A DNA stretch of 60,164 nt. Origin: Melampsora larici-populina 98AG31 (taxonomy: Eukaryota; Basidiomycota; Pucciniomycetes; Pucciniales; Melampsoraceae). The stretch is taken from contig NW_006768821.1 in assembly GCF_000204055.1 (NCBI RefSeq), positions 451,055 through 511,218 on the forward strand, given 5' to 3'. Within the stretch, counting starts at the first letter, position 1. The number at the start of each line of letters is the position of its first letter. The notes under the pieces are model-generated. The model was not told the origin of the DNA and made no database searches. It saw only the letters and a list, made by a program, of their open reading frames with translations. Shown here piece after piece: positions 21,937 to 32,229 of the stretch. A program made the translations under genes and the position numbers.

Positions 21937-24439
21937 TGGGATAGGTTCATGTCTTCGCTGGCTATGATGACGATTTTAGGCGAGCTGCTCGGGTTGTAAG
22001 GACCGGCACTCGCTGCAATTCTTGTCGGGCAGGTAGGGCTAAAGGGATGGTGAGTTATGTCCGCTGGGTTTGATGCGAAGAAGACTTTCAAGTTGGTCAA
22101 AGGCTCAAGTTGGAGTTTCTTTCTTGCGCACGCGGTACACTTCATATCTGTCTTACCTTTCTGTGGGCAGCAGTGTGAATGATGTTTTTCACCACAGTAC
22201 GGGCAGAGGGGGTCAATTGGACATGATGGTGCTGTGTGGCCTGATTTTTGGCAGTTGTAGCACCTTTGTGGAGGGGGCCCGCTTTTGAAAGTGAGGTGTT
22301 TTCCTCTGCCATGCCAAATTTTATTGGCTACACATTTTTGAGCTTGTTCCTCACTTTTTAACCCAATGAGAATGGATGAGTGACGCTTATTCGGGTCCTC
22401 TAGGGCTTTTGGGTTAAGCCATCTCACAAAAAGCATGTCCTTTAAAAGGTTTCCATTACATGCTTGGAGCTCTTCACAATGGTCTTGTACATTAGGGTCA
22501 AATGTTGTAGATATGCCGTTCACTATAATCTCGTGGCGAGCTTCTTTCATTGTTAATGTTTTTGAGAATCCCTGTAACCATGTGCGTGGTAAGGCTCTCA
22601 CTTTTGCTGCGTGAGCTGCAGTTTCGAAGTATACATCGATGTCGTTTGATGGATGGCGTCTTACGCTCTTAATTTCGATGGTCGATTCATCGTCGGAGTT
22701 CATTTTTACTTGGTAAGCTCTGAAGGTTGTGTTCAGTTCGTTAATCAGCTTTGCATTCGAGAGGGATGGGTGCGTGATATTAGCACCCGGCTCGTGAATC
22801 AAAGTAATCACGTTTGTTGATTTAGCCTTTTGGGCTGGTCTGTGGGGGTGAGATTTTGTCTGTGATGACGTTTTTCCAGATGTGGTGTTGTTGGTTGATG
22901 GCGCGTGTTTCGACACTGCCAGTGCATATGATGGGGCCTGTGGGCCTTTCTTTTGTTGTTGTACCGGTTGTGGTTTTCCACTTGTCGTTGTTTGAAGTGA
23001 CAAGAGCTCCAAGATAGCGTCGAGCTTGTCTTCGGTCTCTTTTCCTTTGAAGATGATCGAACGGCTCTTTTGTTTTGGGCCTGTCAAGGCTTCTGGCGTT
23101 GTGAAGTTTCGGCGGGCATCCTCGTACATGACCTGATCGTATACAGCGCCTGTTAATACCAGGATATCGGCCGCTGTCACTACACCAAATGTAATCTTTA
23201 CCGGGCGGTAAAGAAAACTACTGACATAGAAAAGTCCTGAGGCAACAGGAAGAGAGCTAAAAATCTGAAAAAATATGCTCCTTGTTCCTAGATGTTGGGG
23301 CGTCATGATGAGTATTTTTTGTATTTTACACACAGATATTGGTTTATGTACTAACAATAAACGCTGAAAATTATCAAAAACTCACATGTAACAATACCTG
23401 AAATTTGGGTCATGAGTATGAAGACAATATTTTGTGGTCTAAAAACTTCAATAACTTTTGCAATTCTGCTCCAAATAACTCGATTTTTGGTTCGTTCAAA
23501 AGCTGAACTATTCTCCTTCACACTTCATAATGTTATTAAGGTGCTATCTAGTCATTTAAACACTCTACATATGTTCAAACAGTTCTGCATGAATATCTCT
23601 GTAGGATCTTTTTTAGACCAGCTACAGATGTGATGTCTCAATGCAAAATGTAGAGGAAAGGCTCACCTTTTTAATGCACTTCAAACCGAGTGATTTGATT
23701 GAGGACTGCAAAAGTTATTGATGTTTGAAGATTCCAAAATCCTGTCTTCAAAATCAAGGGCCAAATTTCAGGTATTGTTACAGGTGGGTTTTTGATGATT
23801 CTCAGCCTTTATTGTTAGTACATTAACCAATATCCGTGTGTAAAATACAAAAAAATACTCATCATGACGCCCCAAAATATAGGAACAAGGAGCATATTTT
23901 TTCAGATTTTTAGCTCTCTTCCTGTTACCTCAGGACTTTTCTATGTCAGTAGTTTTCTTTACCGCCCAGTAAAGATTACATTTTGTGTAGTGTGTATCGA
24001 CGTCAACTTGGATCTTTTTCGTCGTTTTCGATTTATTGGCCAATGGGAAGCCTGATTTGACTACTTCCAGGAGCTTGCTGACCAACTCCTTAAGAGATTT
24101 GGATTCAGCTCCTGGGCACAGATGAGCGATTCAATTTGATCTAGGAGTTCCCATCAACTCCGTAGCTTGGTTTTCGGCGGTGAGTCCAGCCGAGTCCAAC
24201 CTGGATCTCTTCTTCGAGAAGTTGCCCAGGTCGGAAACCAGGATTGACGGTGATTGGGTGAGTCCTTGGGACAGACTCTCTTTATCGAAAACAAGGGGGG
24301 TAGGAGGGCCAGTCGATTTTTCCTTTTCTTGAGGACCGACTGGGTTAATAAACGCGTTGGACGCGTCGCGAGTTGGAGTATCGACCCTTAGGGTGCTCTG
24401 CTCCTTCTGGCCCGTGTCCAGCGCGTCGTCGAACTCCAT
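21933..24439 (-). pseudogene. LINE ORF1 (nucleic-acid-binding), interrupted
   Basis: The frame starts at the ATG at 24439 (MEFDDALDTG) and reads to an in-frame TGA at 24133-24131. The same frame then stays open to the insertion point at 23995. After the 815-bp foldback element and one copy of the TGT target, the frame resumes at about 23174 and ends at 21933. Near the C-terminus are CCHC-type knuckles (CYNCQKSGHTAPSC and a following CPYCGEKHHSHCC), as expected for a LINE RNA chaperone. The frame on both sides of the insertion joins without a shift once the element and one target copy are set aside. The predicted 474-codon ORF starting at 23357 is misleading because its first 60 residues come from the inserted element. 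Confidence 0.85.
23178..23992. mobile_element. 815-bp foldback element with CACTA termini
   Basis: Both ends read inward as CACTACAC-AAATGTAATC, and the two arms match for several hundred bases around a centre near 23585. Identity is high in the outer 170 bp (for example the GGGCGGTAAAGAAAACTACT block) and weaker inside. A 3-bp duplication TGT (23175-23177 and 23993-23995) flanks it. CACTA ends plus a 3-bp target are the hallmark of CACTA/EnSpm transposons. The very long arms make it a foldback-type non-autonomous relative. It lies inside LINE ORF1. The short ORF at 23864-24055 is only the terminal repeat read outward. Confidence 0.85.
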
Positions 24440-24569
24440 GTCGTTTGCTATCGCGTGAGGGAGGTGAGTCGAGGGCGGTGAAAAACTTAGGATAATGGAA
24501 TTTTGAAATCTGGACGAGTACTGGCGCAGTCACGGGTCGGGTCACGTGACTAATTGCGAATTTGTGGTC

Positions 24570-24582
24570 GAGCTTGTCTCTT
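24570..24582. repeat. LINE target-site duplication, right copy
   Basis: GAGCTTGTCTCTT, an exact match to 17833-17845, placed directly next to the LINE 5' end. Confidence 0.9.
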
Positions 24583-24608
24583 GCATAGCGCAGGATGAAT
24601 GCACATAA

Positions 24609-25086
24609 GTCGTAATGTTGGAATTACGTTACTGGTTTTAAATCTAGGTATCAAAGTCTGTCATGATCCAGTCTGATGATCAATCGAGTCCAGTGATAAC
24701 CTGGAAGTTTGATCGATCTGTGACTTCTCATCCTGCTGCACATGTCAATTTACCACCCAATTTACAAGAGTTTGACCAAATTTGCCCACAAAATTGAAAA
24801 CTTCGGCAATTTGCTCGGGAATTTCAGAATTTCAAGGGAATTTGTTAATAATAGCTTTGAGGACCTCTTTGCCCGTCATCACACGCTATCGTGACAGGCA
24901 ACCGGGGTGGGCAAAAGCCTAAACTTCAAACAAAAAAATTATTTTGCGGGGCCGTCACAAGTTGTAAGAATGAAATTGTGTTTCTGGTTCTAAATCTAGG
25001 TATCAAAGTCTGTCATGGCTGATCACCCGAGTCGGGTGATAACGTGGAAGTTTGATTGTGACCTCTCATTCTGCAGCCTGCACATA
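24609..25086. repeat. degenerate direct duplication upstream of the lipase-like gene
   Basis: Copies at about 24609-24744 and 24961-25086 share TAAATCTAGGTATCAAAGTC, a GTGATAACSTGGAAGTTTGA block and a final CTGCA-CACAT. They are separated by about 216 bp of unrelated sequence. The second copy lies just before the signal-peptide ATG of the lipase-like locus, so the upstream region may have been duplicated. Confidence 0.6.
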
Positions 25087-25138
25087 TTTATATCTGCGAG
25101 CGGCGTCTTTCTTCCGGGAAGGCAAGATTATTCAACAA

Positions 25139-27089
25139 ATGTTATCCTCACGGACAATACTTATATGTTTAGCTTTAGGGTTGATTGCTTCGTTCAAATC
25201 CCATCCCAAAGAGTGCGCGCCTTCATCTCCTTCACCTTTTCATGGATAGTTTCTTCAGGGGTATTATTGACAAGCTCTTTTTCATCACCTAGCTATTTAC
25301 AAACTTTTCTGAATGTAGTCCCGAAGTACGATACATGCGCCCCTCCCAATGGACCAATACCTTCTTCAAAGCCTGGTGATGCACCTTTTGTCAGTATTCA
25401 CGTGTTTTTCGTTTTGTGTATCTAATAATTTCCTCGTGAAAAGAGCGGACACCACGATTTACTGAGATCCAACGGCGCATGGTTGTAGTCGCAAGGGCAA
25501 AAGTCTTACAAAAGTGCCATCCACTGTCCGCGGGGTATTCGAGACATGTCAAGAGGTGAGGCACTCTTGTTTACACCAGAAGAATTTTGAATTAAACTTA
25601 CTGAACGTTTTTAGGAATCGTTCTAATGGTTCCTTGCACGAGTGAGTGGATGGGTTCTTTTCAAGATTTGACATATTCAGGCATTCAACACCTGCTGCGA
25701 TGTTTTAGGCGCCAATGGCGCGGCAGTGTTTTCCAAAGTAGAACAACCCTTTTCTCAGAGTCTACTCACACATCCAAGTTGAATTGTGGTGTACTTTTTT
25801 CACCAGACTCCATTCCTTACACATCTGCCAGAAGCCGTTTTTGACGTATGTTGGGTAGATCTACCATGTACGCAGACTGTTTATGACCTAGAGTATCGCT
25901 ATTAGGCCTTAGCTCACAATCAGTCTGCACATCTCAGCAAACAGTCTAGGCGATATGAAAGAACTTCAGGTTCGTGGTTCTATCCCTGAAAGAGATTAAG
26001 ATCAGACTTCAGTCTGATGTAAGAAGACTGATGTATGATCGAAGAAACCACAATCTAATGAAAGGAGATTGTGCGAAACAAATTGAGTTCGATGAAGAAA
26101 GAAAACAACACAGTGAGGAAAACAAGTTGTTTATATATAAAACTCATCGAACACAATGTAATGACGTCATCTTCATGATGTTAGAAAGAAATCTATGATC
26201 TATTATGCGAATGTAAACATACGCGTCCTGCAATCCAAGAGCCATCGCTACGCGATGCTCAATTATATGCAGCTCGCTGGGGAGTTCGTAGCGTACTCTG
26301 TTAGCTACCTCGCCAGCTCATCATCTAGTGGCAAGATACATGTTGTGGGCATAGTCAAGGCGGTTTAAACGTTAGCGAGCCTTCCGTTTTATGTGTTCTA
26401 AGACTAACCCCCATCCCGACTGACACCTTGACTGATTTATAGGCACATTGGGCCATCAGTCAGTCAATTCCTCCGAAATTTGTTGGCGGTCCTGGGTGGC
26501 ATCACATCTTAACGTCTTGTTTGATTTAGCTTTTTGGCCATCTATCCGAAACCAAATTATTAACCTTGTGACGATAGGCACACCACACAGAGGATCTGTT
26601 GCCATCGATCACATCAGCAGCTTGTTGGATGACATAGGAGGAGGTTTGGCTTATCTCTTGCAGATGCGACAGGTGGGCTTCTTTTATAGAAAATAGCCTA
26701 CAAGATGCTGACATTCAATCAAACTCATACATGAATTTTGACATCAGAGCTCTAGATACATGAGTGCAGTGTTCAACAGAACTGCCGAAAATGGTGGACT
26801 GGAGACTTTAGTTCCAACCACTTCGATTTTTACGCTTTTGGATGAGTTCATCTTACCTCAGGCATCGAACTCCACCGTGAGTTTTTATTACATACTCGTA
26901 TTTCAAACGCTTGAGCAACTCCGATCAACAATTTTTGATATCTTGCGACGCATCTAGGGTCCCGCTTATCTGTCCGGAGCTTCAAACATTGCTATCCAAG
27001 ATGCATGTGGGAGAAAGCGTATCGTAGATCACTTGTACGCCTTGGCTCTGTCTGCATTGGCTGACGAAGATGATAAGGGGTTCGACTGA
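25139..27089 (+). pseudogene. secreted CALB-like lipase, interrupted and decayed
   Basis: The ATG at 25139 opens a typical signal peptide (MLSSRTILICLALGLIAS). Segments resembling Candida antarctica lipase B follow. These are GIVLMVP near 25618 and GANGAAVFSKVEQPF near 25715. A well-supported end follows: an exon up to 26672 with FWPSIRNQI and GTPHRGS, exon 26748-26876 with GGLETLVPTTS and DEFILPQ, and exon 26958-27089 with CGRKRIVDHL. Asp and His of the triad are present in DEF and DHL. The nucleophile region is abnormal: the TWSQGG of CALB lines up with ASHLN, apparently missing two glycines. Between about 25855 and 26440 lies unrelated sequence, probably an insertion. Active, it would be a secreted esterase or lipase. 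I did not find a continuous reading frame. Confidence 0.55.
25855..26440. other. anonymous insertion within the lipase-like locus
   Basis: This segment has no similarity to the lipase on either side. It contains an inverted pair AGACTGTTT (about 25878) / AAACAGTCT (about 25941) and a later GC-rich patch with GCGAG words. It may be a solo LTR or a MITE, but I could not define ends or a target duplication. Confidence 0.35.
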
Positions 27090-28819
27090 TTGTGTATATC
27101 TTTTCTTGGAACCTTAAGTGGAATCATCCTGGATATGGCTACGTACGGTGTGGTGATCTATTTATGATATTAAGCAAAAAAATTAATCATCTTTACTTTA
27201 CCAGTTTATTAGCAAACTTCAATATAGCAGAGAATTCAAAATTCAGGTTTTCAGATCAATTGAAGCTCTTAGAGGCTTATGTATACTTATTAGCTCATTA
27301 TTATGTCATCTTATTTCAAAATTATTATTAAGATCAACATAGTTTACTTACAAAGTTATTACAAAAAGACAGAAAAAGAAAAGATAAGAAAAATTCGAAA
27401 ATATAGGTGTAAAAGTTGGAAAATGGTTTTTAGCTTATTTATAATTAAGTTATGGGTTTTATAAGGTTAGAATATGAAAGAACAACAGTTTATTATACAG
27501 GAACAATTTTAATATTCAAGGTTGATAAGGGGAAACAGAGGTTATTAGCAGAAAGGTACTTTTTTGAAGTTGGTAAACAAGGGTTAGGCGTGTAGTTTAC
27601 ATATGTAATGGTGGTAGTGATGGAATTTAAGGTTGCCAAGAGGATTTTCCGGGATTTTTAAGGTTATAGAAGATGATGTCATATTACATGAGCAAGGAAA
27701 AGGGAGTAGCAGCTGTGAAAAGTGAAGAAAATAGGTGAAAATCGTCGAAAATGGAGGTTTTCAGCTAATTACATATGTCAAATGACGTCAGAATAAGTTG
27801 GTAGATGGCTCATTCAACGCAGAAGAGTGGATTACATAATGTACAACCTTTGAATCATTAGTAACGGAGGTGTATGTAAAAAGTTATAAGGGAAATAAGA
27901 AATTGGTGTGAATCTCGAATTTACAGTCACAAGACACATGTAACACCAAAAACCTTAACTTCACAACTCAATATCTTACTCATCACTCATCAGAAGTAGG
28001 TCTTATAGGTGTCAGAAATGATCAGTAACACGTGGGCTACAAGATGCACTTTAGTAATCAAGAATTGGAGCACATCTGAAAAAATTCGTAATCTCAAAAA
28101 TTGGGTTTCAGCTAGTTTACAAGGAAAAAATCACCTGTATCCATCTTAAGAAGTGCTGTACATAACATCATTGCGTCATTGATCACTTTTGGCTGTGAAA
28201 ATTACATCATACATTAGTAACAAGATCATTACATTGCGTCATTACATGGTTTTTAGGGTTATTTAGGCGGATTTGATTGGTTTTTGAGGCTGTTGACTGT
28301 TGTAAAGATTGTTACATGTGGATATAAGTACTCCTTGATGATTTTGGGATTGTAGCGCCCTTTTCTGCATCTTATACCTTTGTTGTAGTGTTATAAATCA
28401 TCATTTATTTACTATATTTGTACTAAGATCACTTAAATCCGCCCCTTCAAAAGCAAGGAGAAATTTATTTACGTGTGTTAAAGACTACAAGTCTAATTGG
28501 GAATAATACTTACAACAGTATTGCTAGTAATAAACATAGTGTGTGACTTTTTTGCGCTTAAAATCTGGGAATAATACTTAACAACAGTATTGCTTTATTT
28601 CTCTGGTGCCTTTTATCCTTTTCTCTGTTATCACAAAGTGGTCAGCAAGTGCCCTTGTGCTGGTTTCTTTGAAGAAGGCAGTCTTTAGGCAACTTCTACT
28701 ATATTACACGTAGTAGATTATCCCTTCTTAGGTGTTGTAAAGCTCTTGTTGAGCTTTAAATACTACAACGGATTGGTTTACGATGCTTTGAGCCATGGTT
28801 GACCAGCAAGTCTTGAAAC
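27090..28819. other. AT-rich intergenic region, no gene supported
   Basis: No coding evidence. It contains an imperfect direct repeat of GGGAATAATACTTA-ACAACAGTATTGCT (about 28498 and 28565), and small hairpins such as TCTACTATATTACACGTAGTAGA near 28697 and GTTGTAAAGCTC...GAGCTTTAAATACTACAAC near 28735. These suggest relic repeats. Confidence 0.5.
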
Positions 28820-28828
28820 CTTTGACCG
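28820..28828. repeat. target-site duplication, left copy of the RecQ/DUF6589 element
   Basis: CTTTGACCG, repeated in direct orientation at 35975-35983. The unambiguous core is TTTGACC. Confidence 0.8.
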
Positions 28829-29145
28829 CTAACTTAACACAAGTCCCAATTCTCGCAGGGCTTTCTTACCTTCGCGAGCTCGGTGCCCTGGAGAGGGACT
28901 TGGGACTAATCGACTACTTTTGGTGGTGGAGCAGGAACCCGAAAAGCCCCGCTCGGGTAAATCCCATATACAGCCTTGTATCTACTGTACTTTTCACGCT
29001 ACACTATTTCTGAGGAGACGAAAATCTCCATAAGTTCGAATAGAACAACTTTGGTCTTTGAACGAGGTTCATTGAACCTATGTGAGTCTTCTTGCAAGAG
29101 AAATGCATTCAAGTGATAAATTTCGAGTGCAAATCAAGGCAGTTA

Positions 29146-29178
29146 CCAGTTAAATCCAGTCAAAACTGATTTAACTGG
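29146..29178. promoter_or_regulatory. subterminal hairpin upstream of the helicase gene
   Basis: CCAGTTAAATC and GATTTAACTGG form a perfect 11-bp stem around an 11-nt loop, 66 bp before the helicase ATG. Subterminal palindromes often bind transposases; that role here is inference. Confidence 0.4.
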
Positions 29179-29243
29179 CTTCAAAATGGACTGGTCGTGA
29201 GTACGTTGACGTCAGACAGTCTCACCATCCACCTTCAGTTTCT

Positions 29244-31934
29244 ATGGGGCCTCCTCAGCATTCTACCGACATCGAGGCAAATGTGGATGCCATATTATCA
29301 GCTTTTGATCCCGACTTCAATTGGGAAGTTGAAGATGAGCAGCTAACCACCGATGCTCGACATACTGGGCGTGTACGCCTGAGCAAACACATACTTAAGC
29401 TGAAATCTAGCTCACTTCAAGCCTTGATATATCGAGTGTTTCGCAAGCGTTACAACCAAGAGGCAAAGCCCCTGCAGGTGTATGTGGTCGAACAATTGGT
29501 CAGAGGACATAACGTTTTCTTCCATGCGGGTACAGGGTTTGGGAAAACGAGAATTGCGGAGATTTACTTCTGGTTGCATGGGAAACGTAAAAAACCGCTG
29601 TATCTAGTTCTGAACCCTCTAGATGCTCTGGGAGATAACCAGGCACGTAATGTTATCTGTCTAACTGGCAAAGCTTAGGTCAATAATTGAATACTGACAG
29701 TCGCAGATCTGCAACTGTGCTTCAGGTGACCGAAAAAATTGGCGCCGGAATAGCTGCTTTCAACTGTACTGCGGAAACATTCACCGAGAAGACGGTAGAA
29801 GATATTCAGGACGGTGCTTATACTGTGTTATATGTTGTATGTTCAATTTGATCTTGGTATGCAGCCGTACTATCTCAGGAACTGATCTTGAGATATTTCT
29901 GTATATACATAGAGTCCAGAAATATTCCTGAACAACGAAACATTCAGGAATATGTATTTTAGTCAATGGTTCCGTGATAGATTGATCTTAAAAGTCGTCG
30001 ATGAGGCGCACATGATATATACTTGGGGGATTGTTGAGAGCGGTCATAAAAATTTACCTTGGGTGAAGAGCGTACAAGACGCAGGCATCTTTCGTCCTTC
30101 GTATGGCAAGATGGGAATGCGACTAGCAGCCACCGATCGAGTTCCACTGCTGTTAATGTCGGCAACCTGTCCACCAAGGCACCGCGATCTAATCTATGCT
30201 AACTTGAAAATCAGAAGAGAGGATATTAAGTACATAGAAGGGGAAATCGCTCGCCCTGAGATTACAATCTTACGATCACCAATGCGGAAGTCTCGAGATT
30301 CACTTGAGGATCTCTTAGATCATTTTGTACTCAAGACTGAGCTGATTGATAGTCAAGTTCCACCGACTCTCATCTATTGCAAAACTAGAAAGTTGACTAT
30401 GACGGCGCTGAAGGTACTCAATCGTGCACGTGGGGTGGCAAAAGGCAAATTTGATCCAAAGAGCACATTTGCACGCAGGTATCATTCAAATACGGGACCT
30501 ACCGACAAGATAGCAAATATTTCTGATTTTTCGAAATCAGTTTATCCTGTAATCTCCTGTACTTTAGCCTTAGGCCTCGGTCAAAACTGGACTCGAGTTC
30601 GACGTGTGTTTCAAATGGGAAGAGCGGACGCTGCCGCTGTTTCACAAATCATTGGGAGATGTGGCCGCAACGGTCAGCCAGGCGTGGCAGTGTTCTACGT
30701 TGAAAAGCATCGACACAATGGAAAGAATTCAGTTTCTGAATTCGAAGGGATAAACAAATTTTCAGATGACAACCTGATGGATGGCTTGGCAGTCACTCCA
30801 GTTTGCTTACGTATTGCGTTCACACTGTGTAATTTGTATGTTCTCCTATATATATATAGTTAGGAAGCCTGATAGCCGGCTGATGTTTCCATGACTCTAC
30901 ACAGAATTGGAAAGATTCCGATGAGCGTCAATGAGGACATTTATGTAGCAGAGAAAGCACGACAAGCTAAAGCTGGGATGTGTGCTTGTTTCTGCTCTAA
31001 CTGCAAGCCTGAATCATTCGAACAACTGATTTCACGAATGAAATGGCTCAATAACAACAATTTTGATGCAGGCCTTCAGAAACCTGAGTCCTTACCCAAC
31101 TCAACTTCTGCACGCTTAAGATTGGAATCGAAAGGTGATGAGGAGGAAGGGCTTGAAGAAACGAACCATGAAAATGATCCGGATGCGCCTATCATCAACC
31201 GAAAATTCAATGCTCCACCTCCACTCAGGATTGAGTTAATCCCGCTGGCTGAACAACTAGCTCTGACAATCAATGATCATCATAAAACGGTGATGGGCAA
31301 GGCTGATTGCCTAAGGTCATCAAATTATGTTGACGAAGACGATATCAGGCGCATCTTGGATAGGATATACACCATTGAGACTGATAAAGATGTGTATAAC
31401 ATACTTGGTTGTGATATCCTAGCGGGCGGGGTGGCAAAGTTATTCAATTCAATTCAGGAATGGAAGACAGGCACGATAGGATCTCAAGCGATCTCTCAGA
31501 TGCGCGCGAGGGAAGCCGCGACTCGATTGGAGCAGGGTAGGACTCTGGCTAGACTGCAAAAACAACAAGCAGAAAGAGTAGAACGCGAGTCGAAGATGAA
31601 GGAGGCTCGCATTCTAACTGACCAGAAAAGAAAAAAAAACAAAGAAGATAGTCTTGCGGAGAAGGAAGCAAAGAAGCAACGAAAAGAGCAAAGTAATGAA
31701 AAGAAGAAGATGGCAGCTAAGCTTAAGGACGAACAAGAAACCCGGCGGATTGTGAACGCGCGGATGATTGCCGGTCTATCAGCAGGAAAAACAATGTGAG
31801 TGTGCTTGAAATCCTAATTTGATGACTTGAAGCTAATCGGCTTGATTTGACATAATAGGAGGGAGGTTGAAGCTGATGAAGAAATGATTAGGTCACAGCA
31901 AAGTGGCCTAGATAACGCTACACAAGGCTCTTGA
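29244..31934 (+). CDS. RecQ-like DNA helicase of the mobile element
   Basis: Exons 29244-29642, 29726-29836, 29913-30835, 30905-31795 and 31859-31934 splice in phase to 799 residues. Helicase motifs: GTGFGKT (Walker A, 96-102), DEAH (200-203), SAT (253-255), TLIYCKTRK (motif IV, 322-330), CTLALGLGQNW (motif V, 386-396) and QIIGRCGRNG (motif VI, 415-424), in the order of superfamily 2 RecQ proteins. A CxCxCxxC cluster at 504-511 may bind zinc. The last 130 residues are a charged coiled coil rich in Lys/Glu/Gln. The first intron seems to use a GC donor (29643-29644). It would unwind DNA with ATP, plausibly during excision or replication of the element. It converges on the DUF6589 gene. No frameshift or stop is seen. 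Confidence 0.9.
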
Positions 31935-32229
31935 GAGCTAGCATGACTTATGTTTTAGCCTACAAAGCTTTCAGGTGCTTAGAACATCAATAAAAAATAA
32001 TATTTCGTTATCTTATCCGTATCTTTCTGGTTCAAATGATTTATTACAAATGCTTTCAATCAAATCTGGCAAAGTTGTTTGACTTATAAAAATATTTTAC
32101 TTGTGTATCATAATCAATATAATTTTAGTATCAAAAGTATTTAAAAACTCGTATGAAATGATATAATTTACTGATAATGTGTCTTCTTGAATCTGGATGT
32201 GCTGGCTATGAGACTCCGAGTCACATCTA
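31935..32229. other. spacer between the convergent genes
   Basis: AT-rich sequence of 295 bp that must contain the 3' ends and polyadenylation signals of both genes. No ORF of note. Confidence 0.6.

Larger units (their letters stand above)
17846..24569 (-). mobile_element. Tad1-like LINE retrotransposon, nearly full length
   Basis: A non-LTR element on the minus strand bounded by an exact 13-bp target-site duplication. It has an 11-nt poly-A tail at its 3' end (poly-T at 17846-17856), a short 3' UTR, ORF2, ORF1 and a 5' UTR of about 130 bp. APE endonuclease, RT and RNase H in ORF2 and CCHC knuckles in ORF1 match the fungal Tad1-type layout. ORF2 is open, but ORF1 has a premature TGA and an 815-bp insertion, so this copy cannot make an intact ORF1 product. 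Without the insertion the element is about 5.9 kb. Confidence 0.93.

Noticed and set aside
23864..24055. 63-codon ORF resembling the start of the LINE ORF1
   Set aside because: It is the right arm of the 815-bp foldback element read outward; the resemblance is to the left arm, not to LINE sequence.
31076..31273. 65-codon minus-strand ORF within the helicase gene
   Set aside because: Antisense shadow of exon 4; no independent support.
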